A stretch of 64,000 nt of DNA from Syncephalis plumigaleata. Lineage: Eukaryota > Zoopagomycota > Zoopagomycetes > Zoopagales > Piptocephalidaceae. The DNA lies in the NCBI GenBank assembly GCA_025201365.1, contig JAIXMF010000001.1, forward strand, positions 2,418,001-2,482,000, given 5' to 3'. Under the pieces are notes generated by a model. It saw only the letters and a list, made by a program, of their open reading frames with translations. It was not told the DNA's origin and searched no databases. Positions within the stretch are counted from its first letter, which is position 1. Each line of letters starts with the position of its first letter. Positions 26,089-37,204 of the stretch are shown in pieces. Both the position numbers and the translations under genes were made by a program.

Positions 26089-26746
26089 GAGAGAATAAAT
26101 GTCAAACGAGTTGACGAGCAATAACGGTAAAGAGAGAATAAATGTCAAACGAGTTGACGAGCAATAACGGTAAAGAGAGAATAAATGTCAAACGAGTTGA
26201 CGAGCAATAACGGTAAAGAGAGAATAAATGTCAAACGAGTTGACGAGCAATAACGGTAAAGAGAGAATAAATGTCAAACGAGTTGACGAGCAATAACGGT
26301 AAAGAGAGAATAAATGTCAAACGAGTTGACGAGCAATAACGGTAAAGAGAGAATAAATGTCAAACGAGTTGACGAGCAATAACGGTAAAGAGAGAATAAA
26401 TGTCAAACGAGTTGACGAGCAATAACGGTAAAGAGAGAATAAATGTCAAACGAGTTGACGAGCAATAACGGTAAAGAGAGAATAAATGTCAAACGAGTTG
26501 ACGAGCAATAACGGTAAAGAGAGAATAAATGTCAAACGAGTTGACGAGCAATAACGGTAAAGAGAGAATAAATGTCAAACGAGTTGACGAGCAATAACGG
26601 TAAAGAGAGAATAAATGTCAAACGAGTTGACGAGCAATAACGGTAAAGAGAGAATAAATGTCAAACGAGTTGACGAGCAATAACGGTAAAGAGAGAATAA
26701 ATGTCAAACGAGTTGACGAGCAATAACGGTAAAGAGAGAATAAATC
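26089..26746 (-). repeat. Tandem array of 43-bp monomers forming the LINE 5' leader
   Basis: About 15.3 head-to-tail copies of a 43-bp unit beginning GAGAGAATAAATGTCAAACG on the plus strand; I see no difference between copies. The array lies inside the LINE target duplication (which resumes at 26747) and ends ~40 nt before the ORF1 ATG, so it belongs to the element. Between array and ATG sits an inverted repeat (TTTTGCGCCT / AGGCGCAAAA, about 26055-26089). Confidence 0.92.
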
Positions 26747-26831
26747 AGATACTATCGGGTGTACGCATTACAGCACTTGGCTTATCCGCCAATGAAATAA
26801 CGAGAATGCTCCTTCTCTTTATAGCGGTAGT

Positions 26832-27152
26832 GAGGATGGGGTTGTAGCCAAGTGGTTACGCTCTGTTTCTCGGACGAATAGGTCCTGGGTTCGATTCCTG
26901 CCAATCCCGTCATAGGAAAAAGGTATCCTTTCTAACTAGTTAACAGAAATGTTGACATTTATTAACCTACCGACTATATGCTAGTTGGTTTTTCTGCTAC
27001 ACAGCCGTGTTCTGCATTCGCAAGACACATTTTCCATCAATGTACCAGCCAAAGCACAAATAGTTTGTTAAAAAACTGTTTTTCAATCTTCCACACTTGC
27101 GTATGATTTATTTATGTATTCTTAGTTAAATAAATCTACATTATTCTCTCTC
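26832..27152 (+). mobile_element. tRNA-derived SINE (family 1)
   Basis: An 18-bp target duplication TCTCTTTATAGCGGTAGT flanks it at 26814-26831 and 27153-27170. The head (26838-26909) folds as a degenerate tRNA-Pro(CGG)-like cloverleaf: acceptor GGGGTTG/CAATCCC, anticodon loop CTCGGAC. It has perfect Pol III A box TAGCCAAGTGG and B box GGTTCGATTCC. The D stem is poor, so it is not a working tRNA. A unique ~240-bp body follows, starting with GGAAAAAGGTATC, and it ends in a TC-rich tail. Confidence 0.85.
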
Positions 27153-27170
27153 TCTCTTTATAGCGGTAGT

Positions 27171-27617
27171 ATTTCACGTTCCTTTTCCGTCCCTACTTTA
27201 GATTGCCATCACTGTTTTATTATACTCGCTGTATCACATTCCCCCGTGAAAAGACAACTGCTCTTGCTGCTGTTGCTCTTGTTACTATCACACCTTTCGT
27301 ATTCCCCAACGATTTCTATTGTCTACTTGTTCTATTTTCTCTTCCCTTCTTACTCTCTCCCTCTTCATCTTTCTCCTTTTACCCTTACTATTGCGCAATA
27401 CTTTTAGTCGATAACCCTTATTCTTAGCTCACATTTACCGTGTGTGCGTGTGTATGCGTATTTGTACACGCAATCTTTGTCTAAATCTTTGTTTTAACCG
27501 TTGTGTACACTTTTGAGTATTCTTGTCTACGACTGTTGTCTCATTTACGCTTACTAGCGAGCTATCTCTTCATTATTCATACTCGGTTTACTACTCGTAT
27601 CATTTTGGTCCATTTCG
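27171..27617. other. Spacer and promoter region of the adenylate kinase gene
   Basis: Strongly T/C-rich sequence as expected for a fungal promoter and 5' UTR. No gene supported. Confidence 0.45.
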
Positions 27618-28790
27618 ATGACTATAGAAGCAACTCGAGCGGTTTTAACACACTGGCGGGTCACTGCACTTGGATTTCAGCGTTATCATCATCATCATCA
27701 TCATTTTAATAGGAAGAGTTCAGCATGTCGTTTGATGCATACATGTCAGCCAAGTTCTGCTCGGGCTATCGCTACGGATGAATCACCTGATGGCATTCAT
27801 TTCACATCATCATCATCATCAGCTTCCTCTTCTAATAGCAACAATAGTAATAATCAGTTGCGTATGCTACTTATTGGTGCACCAGTAAGTATCGAGATGT
27901 ATAGATAATATAGATTACTTATTAATATTGATTGTTCTTACTAGGGCGCAGGCAAAGGAACTCAATCCGCACGATTACAAAGAGACTATGGCTTTGCTGC
28001 TCTGTCGAGTGGCGATCTACTACGCCGTCATGTTGCTGCACGTACACCCGTTGGCCAACAAGCAGCAGAGATTATGGCACGCGGTGAACTCGTTCCCGAT
28101 GCATTGATGATCCGACTTATCCTCACAGAGCTTGCACAATTCAATCATGGGACCAACCATACAATGGCTACTACTACCACTACATCTGCATCATCATCAT
28201 CATCATCATCATCATCGTCAGTATCTAATATTCATCAGGATTGGTTACTTGATGGATTCCCGCGTAACAAGGCACAAGCTGCATCATTGGATGCCACCTT
28301 GCTTAAACAAGGCACACCATTGAATATGGTGGTCAGTCTACAAGTGCCCGATGAAGTTATCCTAGAGCGTATTCTATCACGCTGGGTGCACGCACCATCC
28401 GGACGAGTCTACAATCTGGGCTATAATCCACCACTTCATCCTGGACTCGATGATATCACCGGTGAACCGTTGACTCGCCGTCCCGATGACACAGAGTCCG
28501 TGTTCCGATCACGTATGCGTGCCTTCCGTGAAACGACCGAACCACTACTTGAACATTATGACCGGCAAGGAGTACTAGTTCAACTCAAGGGAGAGACATC
28601 CGATATCATTTATCGGCAGTTGCAAAAGGAACTATTGGATCGTGGTCGTGTGTCTTTACTAGAGGAGGAAATGCTTGCTGACGAAGATTATACATTACAA
28701 GATACTGCTACTGCTACTGCTACTACTGATTCGACAAGATCTGAGCTTATGTCAACATCAACTAGTGTCAATTCTACACGACATGATTAA
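27618..28790 (+). CDS. ADK2: Adenylate kinase, GTP:AMP phosphotransferase type (Adk2/AK3-like)
   Basis: Exons 27618-27884 and 27945-28790, phase 0, 370 residues. It transfers phosphate from a nucleoside triphosphate to AMP, probably in mitochondria. Seen: P-loop GAPGAGKGTQ, split exactly by the intron after GAP; AMP site SSGDLLRR; WLLDGFPRN; and a Zn-free LID with SGRVYNLGYNPP and GLDDITGEPLTRR, as in mitochondrial AK3/Adk2. The first ~85 residues are Arg/His/Ser-rich and could be a targeting presequence with low-complexity extension. A Ser/Thr run is inserted near residue 150, so the protein is well above the usual ~225 residues. The subtype is inferred from the LID sequence. Confidence 0.9.
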
Positions 28791-28957
28791 ATATAAAATA
28801 AAGTGAATGATTGATTCTAATCATTGCCATGTAAACAATTACCAAATAATAGACATAAATATAAGAGAAACAAAGACGTGTAGTTGTTTTTTATTATCTA
28901 TGTTGTTATGACAAATCGCGCATTTATATCCATGATTAATGGATAGAAACTATAAGG

Positions 28958-29431
28958 TTATTTATTCTTGATGACAACGCAGAAGTTTCTGAACTTTGGT
29001 GTGCGATACTTAGTATCAAATTTGAAAACCACACCAGCTAAAGACGTTTTCTTATCCTTGTAGGTGTCATAGTCATTGAAGCACTGCAACGTGTAGACGA
29101 CAGTCGTCTTGAACAAAGTACCTTCTTGCATTTTAAACTTTGCAGCACATTGAGTGTTATCTCGACTGGTGTTTTGCCACGCACTAAGGGTCAATCGAGC
29201 CTGTGCTGGCTGACCGTCTAAACCCTTGAAAACTAAATCATGTTGCACGCCAGCCGGTGTAACTTCTTGCATACGCTGGGCACAGCCAATGTTGTCATAA
29301 GGATTGCCCCTGCTTTGTCCAACGATATTATTAGCGCTGGTGCTAGATGGTACTACCACTGTAGCATTGGTATTCGATATCAATGCAAAAGCACAGCTAA
29401 TCAACACAGTTGAGATCATGGAAGGCTGCAT
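28958..29431 (-). CDS. Small secreted cysteine-containing protein, unknown function
   Basis: Starting at the ATG at 29431 the product is 157 residues, beginning MQPSMISTVLISCAFALIS, a good signal peptide with likely cleavage near NTNA. The mature part has four cysteines in GCAQ, QCAAK, QCFND and NFCVV, compatible with two disulphides. It is rich in Thr/Lys/Asp, with no membrane anchor or known domain. An in-frame ATG 23 codons upstream exists but would bury the signal peptide. Secreted-effector or cell-surface roles are possible but unsupported. Confidence 0.75.
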   Translation of the reverse strand: MQPSMISTVLISCAFALISNTNATVVVPSSTSANNIVGQSRGNPYDNIGCAQRMQEVTPAGVQHDLVFKGLDGQPAQARLTLSAWQNTSRDNTQCAAKFKMQEGTLFKTTVVYTLQCFNDYDTYKDKKTSLAGVVFKFDTKYRTPKFRNFCVVIKNK

Positions 29432-30597
29432 ATTGCTCGATATCTTATTGGAGATAGTAACCGTTAGAAAGCGTGTATGAAAGTGAGAGACGAAAGACAC
29501 GTAATGTATGTGTGTATATGTGTGTATGTGTGTGTGTAAAAAGCAGGTGAGCGAGCGAGCGTGTAAGTGAGCAAGTGCAACGATAAACAGTAAAAAAGCG
29601 AGAAATAAACATGGTATATTTATAATGGTATCTCATTCCACATAAACCATATTCTGCTGAGACCAAATGAACTCCGAATCCATTGAGTGTCTCAATATGG
29701 CCAACAATCATATGGTATTGATACAGCATTACCATATATGAATGTGCCATGATTCGGTAGAATCCAGAATCATAACATCAAACAGCGTGTATGCCATGAG
29801 TACTTCCGGGTATATGTTGATAATACACGGGACCCGAACTACTATTCGAATAAGGCAAGCAACAGATGAGTATACGATCCCATTTATAGATCTAATGACC
29901 AGTATGTCCTCTATTTATTCAGTATAGACATATACAGACAAGTGATTGAATGGATAACACTACTAATACAGCTTACTATTTATGTAGTAGAACCACGGAT
30001 TCGTACAATTATAACGATCATTTATATCCATTTGATGTTTTGTTTTAGTTGCACGTCCATTGTGTGCGGATATACCATTTGCCAAATAGAATAAGGAGGA
30101 ATCCTAGTATCAACTGTACTCTTTGAACGAAATTGAGGAGTATCACATTGAATAACAAGGTATGACAATGAAACATTGCTTTTGTATCGATTGTAATCAA
30201 GTTGACTAGAACAACCGAGCGTTTTATTATAGTATCATTTAGCAAGATAAGTATATACAAAGTAGTAATGTATGTGTATGTATACATGATTAATCATAGC
30301 AGCAATAGAAAGTGGCATGTATATCGAATAAAATGAAAGTAAAAAAACAAGCATGAGATTGCAAACTCGAATGGCAACCATAAAACTATCTGTTTACATC
30401 ACGTGTAACAATCATGATTACAAATTGATTGAATCCAGCTTATGTTGAATCAATTTAGTTTGTTTACATTTTAGTGTTGGATCACTCGCACATGCGCGTG
30501 TATGCATTTACGTCTCAATCAGTCAATCAGCCAACAACTTGTTAATCTTTTTGCTATTCCATATCTTTTCTCCTTCAAACTAAGCTGCAACAACAAT
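29432..30597. other. Divergent intergenic region
   Basis: Upstream of both the secreted-protein gene (minus) and the telobox gene (plus). It contains a TG-rich simple repeat near 29500-29540 and otherwise AT-rich sequence. No gene supported. An in-frame ATG at 30502 could extend the telobox protein by 32 residues. Confidence 0.45.
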
Positions 30598-33184
30598 ATG
30601 CCCCTTCCTGCCACATCAGTAACGCATAAGCGTAGCGCTGATCACGAGGTGGACAATCCTAAAACCAAACAACTAAAGGCTTTCCAAGTAGTGGACGCAT
30701 CAACGACCACAGATCAATCTAGTACAGAAGACGCCCCGGATAGTAATAATAACAGCAACAATGAGAGCGATGAAATAGATTACGACGAAATAAAGGAACT
30801 CTTAACGTTGGCACGTCAAGTGACACGCTACGTGTTGGCATTCGATGCGTATTATCCGGAAGCTGACTCCCATGCCAAGTCAGAAGCACTGGCAACGTCA
30901 GATAATCAAGCTATGAAACAGGCTCAGAAGGTGTATAAGAAGCTTAAACGTAAGCGTAATGATTGGCGAAGCCATTCGTCTATCGACTAACTATCTGCTA
31001 AATTATTCACATATGAATAGGTCTTAGTCGACATGTTTTCTCGAAACAGATTTCAATGCTAAGTCCAGATCAATTAAGCTCATTACCGATTAGTACCGAG
31101 GAATGCGTGAACATATGCTGGCAAATTAATCTAGGCTACATGTCGCAAATACTCTGGATAAGCGATGATGATCTGCCAATCAGTAGAAGTAAATATGGCA
31201 ATTTCTTAATTGAATTGGCCGAGAACCTTAAACAAGTTGCTTCATTCATGGATGTGACATCATTTCCAGAATTAGTGGAAGTAGTAATAAGTGTTAAGAT
31301 TCAGGCAAGTATGCTTGTTAGAAGAGCGATGTTTACTATTAGTGTCATGCATTGAATACTAATGATTAATTGGAGGATAGGCCATTGCCGTATGGTTTGA
31401 TAAGCGAAGAAATATGAAACTTATCAAGGAGATGTTCCATCAAGATGAGGATCAATCGTCCGAATTAAACAGTGACGACAATGACAACGACAATGACGTA
31501 GAATGGATGCGAGAATTCAAGCGTGCACTAAAGGAGAAACAAGAGAATATATATAATGTGGCAAGTAATTATAGTCACGATATATATATATATATATAGT
31601 TAGCTAATGAATTCAATATTATAGTTGACAGAAATGTCGTTGAATGAGATTAGAGAAAAGTTCTCCTATAAAGAGTTTCAAGATGCACTTAAAGATTTCA
31701 TGTATAGTATGGCAAGCTATTTACAGAGCACATTAAGTGAGGTAGGCTAGTTATTTTATTGCAACTCTATTTACTTACTTGTTTACTTACTAACTAATAC
31801 TATTCAGTTACAAAATGAGAATACAGTTGTTGTATCACCTCAAGTCATTGGTGCCATTTATCGAGATTACCCAGATGATCTTGATAGAACATTGGATCGA
31901 ATTAGAATGACTACCCCAACTCATAGCACATCCAGTATAATACACACATCATTCGTTGAACTTATGGAAACGAAGCAACAAGCGAGGTTAGTGTTGTTTG
32001 TTCATGATTATTACTGTAACAGTTATAATAACAAGATGATATAGTGATACGAATGAATCATCACACGATAGAGCATCAACAAGTTCAACACATATAACGT
32101 AAGTAACAATGACAGTATGAATTAGACATTTGATATTAATAATAATAATAGTAAAAAGCGATATATTCACGATAGAGATGAGACTGCAACTCGTATGCAA
32201 TGGTCGGATGATGATGATGAAGAGGATAATGAGGACGAAGAGGAGGATAACGTATCCGCTGCATCCTCCAAACAAACAGAAGCAGCTATAGTAACCAACA
32301 ATGCTCTTGCACTCATACAAGATGAATACCATGATATGAGTAAGCAATTTGATAGTTTTGTAGAAGAGCAATCAACTACATCTGAAAGTACAGATGCTTC
32401 GAGTAAGTTAACAATAACTGATTGAGACCATGATCTGTAGTAGCTAATTCAAATATAATTAGAGCGAAGCAAATCTCCTTTACCATCAGCAAATCAAGTG
32501 GTATCAAGTAAGTTGTAGCATTATTACTATACTTGACTAGAATGAATCATTTACATGGTAGTAGATACTCATACAGAGTCAGTGCAAAACAAACGTGAAG
32601 CTCTACGTTCAACGCATATTAATCAGCAAGTTGACGGCGAGGTATGTGTCATCTATGTAGCAAAGACTAACAAACTAATAATAATAACATCAATGCATTA
32701 GGAATATGAATCTGAACTATCTGTCATATCAAAGGAATCCTCCGAAGATGATGCAGAAAGCAATGCATCCTCTTATAAAACAGCAAAATCAACTGACATG
32801 GAAGAAACAGAAACAGAGACGGCACAAGCACAAGCATCATCAACATCATCAACATCACAAGAGCCATCAAATAATCAAGAGAATAATCAAGAGAATGAAC
32901 AAGTAAATGACACACCGCCAACTGTACATGTTCCAGTATTCGCTAGAGCACAAAAACGACGACCATGGACAGACGAGGAGACAAACACACTTATTAAAGG
33001 GATGAATGAGCTAGGCATTTGTTGGCGTGCCATTTGCAATAAATACGGCAAGGAGAATGGACCATTAGCGGGACGAACTAATGTGCAACTAAAAGATAAA
33101 GCACGTAACATTCGTCTATATCGTTTACGACACAATATTGATTTGGGAATATTCGCTCTTTTAGGTCCTGATCCATCCAAATAG
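30598..33184 (+). CDS. Telobox Myb-domain protein, TRF/Tbf1/Taz1-like telomere-binding factor (10 exons)
   Basis: Exons: 30598-30949, 31021-31304, 31381-31560, 31625-31741, 31808-31986, 32045-32098, 32176-32402, 32463-32507, 32565-32641, 32702-33184; about 665 residues with consistent phases. The C-terminal domain RRPWTDEETNTLIKGM...WRAICNKYGK...NVQLKDKARNIR is a single Myb repeat with a telobox third helix, the TTAGGG-binding module of TRF1/2, Taz1 and Tbf1. An N-terminal helical region (exons 1-4, with LLTLARQVTRYVLAF and AIAVWFDKRRNMKLIKEMF) may be a TRFH-type dimer domain. The middle is acidic and disordered, with a basic patch KRSKSP. The intron 31305-31380 uses a GC donor (CAG|GCAAGT); the end of exon 3 (31557 or 31560) is uncertain. 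Confidence 0.82.
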
Positions 33185-33398
33185 TAGATTACGTATTTAC
33201 TATTACTAACCCTAATTAACGAAACTAATAATCATCTTATATGGTTGACTTATTTACTGTACTCTATCTATCTACTAATCTATGTGTGTTATGTCACATT
33301 TCTGTTTTCTCTTTCTATTTTATTTGCGTTTATAATGACTATAAATAAAGGGTTGATATTCACTACTTCTATTAGTATTAGTATTAGTATTAATCAAT

Positions 33399-36300
33399 CT
33401 ATTGTATAATAATAATAATGCTTACCTTCATTGTTGTATTAGTTGTCATCTTGAAAGTACTTAATAGTGCTTTACCAGAACGACGACCTGATATACTCGT
33501 ATTTGATGTAATACCTTGTTGACTAGTATCGACACCATCTAAGAAACGACGTCGTTTCTGCGGTGATCGATCAAGGAAGAATGGACGACGTGTAGGTTGT
33601 TGTGACTATTAAGTAATCAACTATTATTATTACTATACATGTATTACTCGAATGATTACTTACACTATTTGATGTATGTGTAGATATTGCATTATTGACA
33701 ATTGGAGTATTTGATTGTCTTGTCATTGATGATCTATTATTACTGTTATTATTACTGACTAGCCAGTGATCCACTTCAAAATCATCATCATTATCATTAT
33801 TGTTATTCATTGCTAATAATGAATTGTCCTCTATTAGACGACGACTACCTCGATGCTATTATAGTTTAGTATATGTATTAATAATATATCATGATTACTC
33901 ACTCTATACTTTGGTCGTTGTTGTTCATCTGCATCATGTTCATCATCAGATAGAAAGTTCAATTCATTACGTTCATCTTCATTGTCATCATCATCATCGA
34001 TCCCCAATGCTATACGAGCAAATGCTGCTGTAGCTGGATTCTTTTCTATATATATATCATAGTAATTAATAATAAATCGATTACAATTATACAATATACT
34101 ATTGATAATCATTCATTCACTCACCTAGTTGTCCTAGTTGTTCATCTATTTCATAATGATTGTCACGATGTCGTGTCTCTAACCATTCCATTGATTGATG
34201 TCGATAATGACCATTACCATCATCATCATCATCATCTAGACCATATCCTTTATTGTGGAAATCTAATCGTGATCTACCTAGTGTACCTTCTTGTAAACCT
34301 TTAATTAAATTACTAACATCTGCGGCATCTTGATCATCCATCTGCTGTCTATACACATGAACATTATAAGTATATATATATATATATATATACTAGTCAT
34401 TATGATACTTACCGATGTAATGCTATTACTTGCTCTTCGTTTTCCTCTTCATCACTTAGATCATGGACAACCATATCAATATCTTCCATATATCGATCAT
34501 CTCGATCATCTTCATCATCTTCATTATTACGTTGTTGTTGATTTAGGAACCCGGTCCATTCATCTTCTTCCTCTTCGGCTTCTGCATCGAAGTAGGCTGC
34601 TGTTCGTTTATTAATCGGTTTACTTGACTTCTTAATCAACTCGGTCATTAAGTGTTTCCTATTGAGTAAGCGTCGTTTATTCGATGTTTCTATTGGCTCT
34701 TCAATTTCCTGTTCACTCTCATTGTCAGTATCTGTATCACTGTCAGTATCTGTATCACTGTCAGTATCTGTATCATTTACAGGATTATCATGAATAGTGA
34801 ATATTGTATTATCTAGACTATTTGTAGCATTATTGTTTGTTGCTGTTGAATCCATTGTTGTTGTTGTTGTTGCCGCTGTACTCTTTTCTATGCTTGTTAC
34901 TTGATCTTCTTCATCTGATTCAATTGCTAATGTACGATGTCGTCCTTTAGATCGACTAATTAATGTGGAAGTAACATCCTCCTCTTCTTCTTCCTCTTCT
35001 TCCATTACATCCTCTTGATGCTCTTGTTGTTGCTCTTGTTGTTGTTGCTCAGTAGTAGATGTCATATTTGTACTGTCTAATGTAGCTGTCTCTCTTTCTT
35101 TTTCTTCCTCTCCTTCTTCCTCTTCTTCACCAGAATAAATAATCTCATTATCTTCTGCTTCGTTGTCTGGATCATATGCATCAGAGTCTTCATCAGTAGT
35201 TTTATCCAGTCCTACTGCTAGTTTACGTCTTTCCTTCTCACGCGCTAATTCTGATACACCTTGTGTTGGCGGTTGCCATACACCCATCTGCTTCGCTAGA
35301 TCCTCAGCCTCTTGTCGAAGTTGATGTGTTTGCTGTACAATCTTTGTTACCAAAGTGCGATTAAGTTCTTGTGGTGTTAGATCTACAGTCTGTGGTCGAT
35401 TCTGTACACGCTCCTTTTCTTGCCTAATCTCTAATAGTTTGCGTCGTAACTTTCTAGGTGTTGACACACTGGTAGATAAAGAGACAGCCTCGTTGAATGA
35501 CTCGACAATAAGTAATTCGGTATCAGCCATATCTAATGTTGTAGTTGCTCGTCTAGGAATATGACTAAATGTAGGCAGTTTCGATTTTATAGGCTGTTTT
35601 CCCTTGGATTTGTCAGATAATGATGATACAATGTTGTTGTCATCAAATACTGTTATCTCAACCGTATCCATAGATATAACTTCATCTTCAGCATTTGTTT
35701 GCGGTATATCCTCCATATTAGCATCAGTTTCACTTCTATTATTGATGTATATAAGTATATGTCAATATGTCATATATACAATCTAGAATGATCATTACCT
35801 TGATACATTGAATGAGCGTAGGAACTCTCCCATATCCAAACAATCAGTAATTGATTCCAATTGATTTGATGTTTCTATTAGATTCAATCAGTCAGTTAGA
35901 TAATAATAAACAATTGTGTACTGCTTACGTCGAATAAGTCTTTGCGATTCTTTATACATTTCCAATTGATCTTTCTTATTCAATCCCTATTATGGATCTA
36001 TCATTAGTATGCATATATGTATATTATATATATATTGGTAAATACACTCACCTTCTCTTTATTAGAGTGTTGTGCTTCGTTAGGTTCAGTAGAATCATGA
36101 TCACTATAATCGACAGATTCCATATTATTAAATACCGAGCCATCATTAATAGCAAGTGTCGCCGTATCATTTGTTGTTGCTGTTGTTGTTGTTGTTGTAG
36201 CTATTGATGATGCTTTCTGTAAGCATGAAATAGTTAGTTGTCTAATAGTAACATACATGCATGTATCCTCATTGTTATAGTTACCTTTGTCTTCTTTGTT

Positions 36301-36774
36301 TTACGAGATGATTTCGGTTGACGTTGTCGAGGTTGACGTTCCTTGCCAGTAGATTTTACTTTAGTAGTAGTGGATGATTGCTCGTTTGCTATTAATTCAT
36401 CACTACTTGAATCGAGCATTGCCTCGTCGATATCGGATAAATCTGAATCAATAAGCCATGCTGCTCGCTTATTTCCATAATGATTAGTCAATACCTATGT
36501 AATTAACAAATTCTACTTTATGAATTACCTGGCCTGGTCTAGTATGCTCAATATCTTCATCGCCTGACAGATTGGCAATACGTGTACCGAGTTCAGATCG
36601 ACGCGTGTATTCCTCGTCGCTGCCCTCACTATCGGCATATCGGTAGAGAGACTGCCAGTCCTCGTGCACTCCCTGACTATCGTGTGCAGCAACATCGTCT
36701 ACTAGATCTAATTCAGGTGAACTACAAGGAGATAATGCGCTATGCATAGCATCGTCAGCGGAATGGTCAGACAT
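33399..36774 (-). CDS. MRC1: Mrc1/claspin-like S-phase checkpoint mediator (10 exons)
   Basis: Exons: 36774-36529, 36494-36285, 36216-36052, 35986-35929, 35874-35799, 35735-34413, 34348-34125, 34045-33903, 33855-33664, 33605-33399; phases agree, 947 residues. Mrc1/claspin travels with the replication fork and relays ATR/Mec1 signals to the effector kinase. The diagnostic stretch in exons 6-7 combines AAYFDAEAEEEEDEWTGF, VVHDLSDEEENEEQ and DVSNLIKGLQEGTLGRSRL, the conserved Mrc1-like domain order. Exons 4-5 carry RLIRQTSNQLESI. Elsewhere it is Asp/Glu/Ser-rich and disordered, with many SQ/TQ-like sites, as the family shows. The last ~10 codons before the stop at 33399 are the least certain. 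Convergent with the telobox gene, 214 bp apart. Confidence 0.8.
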
Positions 36775-36977
36775 GTCGACACTGTAGAAGAAACAATAGG
36801 TAATAAAGAAAGTACAGTTTCGTGTATGTGTGAGAGAGACGTGAATTACACGCGTCAAATGAGATTTATTTACTTTTTTTCTACCCTCTCTTTATGCCCT
36901 TTAGATTTAATAGCCAATTCAATATACACATCCTTATTATTGTTATCATTAGTAAAATGATCAGAGTAGCACATAGA

Positions 36978-37152
36978 TTTATTCAATAAATGGTTGATAT
37001 TTATGTAATAGACCGCGAATGATCTTGTAGATATATTTCTTGATCCAAGGAATAATGACTTGAATGACATGGATACTAAATGAGGGACCTGCACCAATCC
37101 ATTCTTGACTTGAATACCTATAATATCTACTTGATGATGTCCTTGTCTTGTT
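36978..37152 (-). other. Terminal (largely 3' UTR) exon of microexon gene A
   Basis: Begins after the acceptor CTACAG at 37153 and runs to AATAAA at 36978-36983 (minus strand). It is nearly collinear with the terminal exon of gene B (55186-55022): most of the first ~140 nt match, including a 3-nt indel, and both end in TTATTGAATAAAT. In the full-length reading the stop lies upstream in the last microexon, so this is 3' UTR. If that microexon were skipped, a ~57-codon frame (NKTRTSSSRYYRYSSQEW...) would open. If all microexons were skipped it would give QDKDIIK and a stop. Confidence 0.6.
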
Positions 37153-37204
37153 CTGTAGTCATAATGGATTAGTATGGGTATGATTATTATGAATTATTAC
37201 TTAC

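Larger units (their letters stand above)
12788..26746 (-). mobile_element. Complete APE-type LINE (non-LTR retrotransposon) carrying two nested insertions
   Basis: Bounded by a 16-bp target duplication AGATACTATCGGGTGT at 12772-12787 and 26747-26762. On the minus strand the order is: 43-bp monomer array (5' leader), ORF1, ORF2, a ~117-nt 3' UTR and a poly(A) of about 16 (poly-T at 12788-12803). Without the foldback element (16020-17648) and the gypsy element (18294-24408) the LINE is about 6.2 kb. ORF1 and ORF2 each remain open across the insertion points once the inserted DNA is disregarded, so it was complete when hit. A second, 5'-truncated copy at 44283-44715 matches its 3' end without visible difference, which points to recent activity. 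The clade (L1/Tx1-like) is only a guess from domain order. Confidence 0.92.

Noticed and set aside
26838-26909. Functional tRNA-Pro(CGG) gene
   Set aside because: The D stem does not pair, there is no T-run terminator directly after it, and the unit has an 18-bp target duplication and a sister copy; it is a SINE head.
33390-33425. Extra 27-nt intron at the end of MRC1
   Set aside because: GTAAGC...TAG is present but too short for splicing; reading straight through to the stop at 33399 is simpler.
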